A stretch of 5,011 nucleotides of DNA from contig CAYHES010000193.1 of NCBI GenBank assembly GCA_964355495.1, positions 1 to 5,011 on the forward strand, read 5' to 3'. A program made the translations under genes and the position numbers. A model generated the notes under the pieces. That model did no database searches. It was not told the DNA's origin and saw nothing but the letters and a program-made list of their open reading frames with translations. Shown here in pieces: positions 4,553 to 5,011 of the stretch (the first letter of the stretch is position 1; each line of letters begins with the position of its first letter). This stretch comes from UBA6901 sp964355495 (lineage in GTDB: Bacteria; Pseudomonadota; Gammaproteobacteria; Acidiferrobacterales; UBA6901).

Positions 4553-5011
4553 TGAACGCACCCGAAGAGAGGCTCACCGTTGTGCTTCCGGCCGATGCCG
4601 CCGGCCTGCGCCTCGACCAGGCGCTGGCGCGACTCTTGCCGCGGCATTCGCGCGCCAGCCTGCAACTGTGGATCCGCGCCGAGCGCGTGCAGGTCGAAGG
4701 CCGGGTACCGCGCGCCAGCGCCAAGGTGCGCGGCGGCGAGCGCGTGGAGATTCTCGTTCCCCAGGCGCCGGCCGGCGACTGGGCGGCGCAGGCGATCCCG
4801 CTCGACATCGTGTACGAAGACAACGACCTGCTAGTCATCAACAAGCCCGCCGGGCTGGTGGTGCATCCCGGCGCCGGCAACCCGGAGGGTACGATGCTGA
4901 ATGCGCTGCTGCACCATGCGCCCACGCTCAACAAGCTGGCGCGCGCCGGCATCGTGCACCGTCTCGACAAGGAAACCTCCGGCCTGCTGGTGGTCGCCAA
5001 GACCGAACCGG
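4552..5011 (+). CDS. rluD: 23S rRNA pseudouridine(1911/1915/1917) synthase RluD, N-terminal part
   Basis: The first 153 codons are present and the gene runs off the right edge. RluD makes three pseudouridines in helix 69 of 23S rRNA, at the subunit interface. An S4-type RNA-binding domain (about 18-65: GLRLDQALARLLPRHSR...GGERVEI) is followed by the catalytic domain, with IPLDIVYEDNDLLVINKPAG (82-101), VVHPGAGNPEGTMLNALLHH (103-122) and the RluA-family motif HRLDKETSGL. The catalytic Asp is residue 139, the same number as in E. coli RluD, which supports the GTG start at 4552. No Shine-Dalgarno precedes that GTG; the palindromic element abuts it. GTG 4582 has GAGAGG nine bases upstream and is the alternative, but it would remove the conserved first strand. 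Confidence 0.93.
   Translation, partial: MNAPEERLTVVLPADAAGLRLDQALARLLPRHSRASLQLWIRAERVQVEGRVPRASAKVRGGERVEILVPQAPAGDWAAQAIPLDIVYEDNDLLVINKPAGLVVHPGAGNPEGTMLNALLHHAPTLNKLARAGIVHRLDKETSGLLVVAKTEP

Overview
The window is a GC-rich chromosomal stretch of ordinary housekeeping genes. They resemble genes of a beta- or gammaproteobacterium: GlnB, BamD and RluD match the enterobacterial proteins closely, and BamD implies an outer membrane. I cannot name the genus from sequence alone.

Layout, left to right: the last codons of sucC; a 249-bp spacer packed with palindromic repeats; sucD (succinyl-CoA ligase alpha subunit); another palindromic repeat; nadE (glutamine-dependent NAD+ synthetase); a short hairpin spacer; glnB (nitrogen regulator PII); a 23-bp inverted repeat between convergent genes; bamD on the minus strand (outer-membrane assembly lipoprotein); a 144-bp divergent spacer holding one more palindromic element; and the start of rluD (23S rRNA pseudouridine synthase), which runs off the right edge. 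sucC, sucD, nadE and glnB are co-directional, and bamD and rluD diverge. The metabolic genes link the TCA cycle (SucCD), glutamine-consuming NAD+ synthesis (NadE) and the glutamine/2-oxoglutarate sensor (GlnB).

The unusual part is the repeats. At least six palindromic elements of about five types sit in 5 kb. They include a GTAG-type REP pair inside a 16-bp terminal inverted repeat, two members of a CAACGCA-type family directly upstream of sucD and nadE, and a heptamer-built 23-bp inverted repeat.

The most striking is a roughly 58-bp two-hairpin element built around a CCATGGATGG core. One copy lies in frame inside nadE (2433-2490). A second, 52/58 identical, lies in the opposite orientation between bamD and rluD (4495-4552). 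Four of their six differences are two compensatory base-pair changes in the same stem. A third, more divergent relative (about 1962-2017) is also inside nadE. Each nadE copy appears to add 17 residues, giving a 576-residue protein where about 540 is usual. This resembles the protein-coding palindromic elements known from Rickettsia. The gene functions are secure; the origin and effect of the elements are inference.
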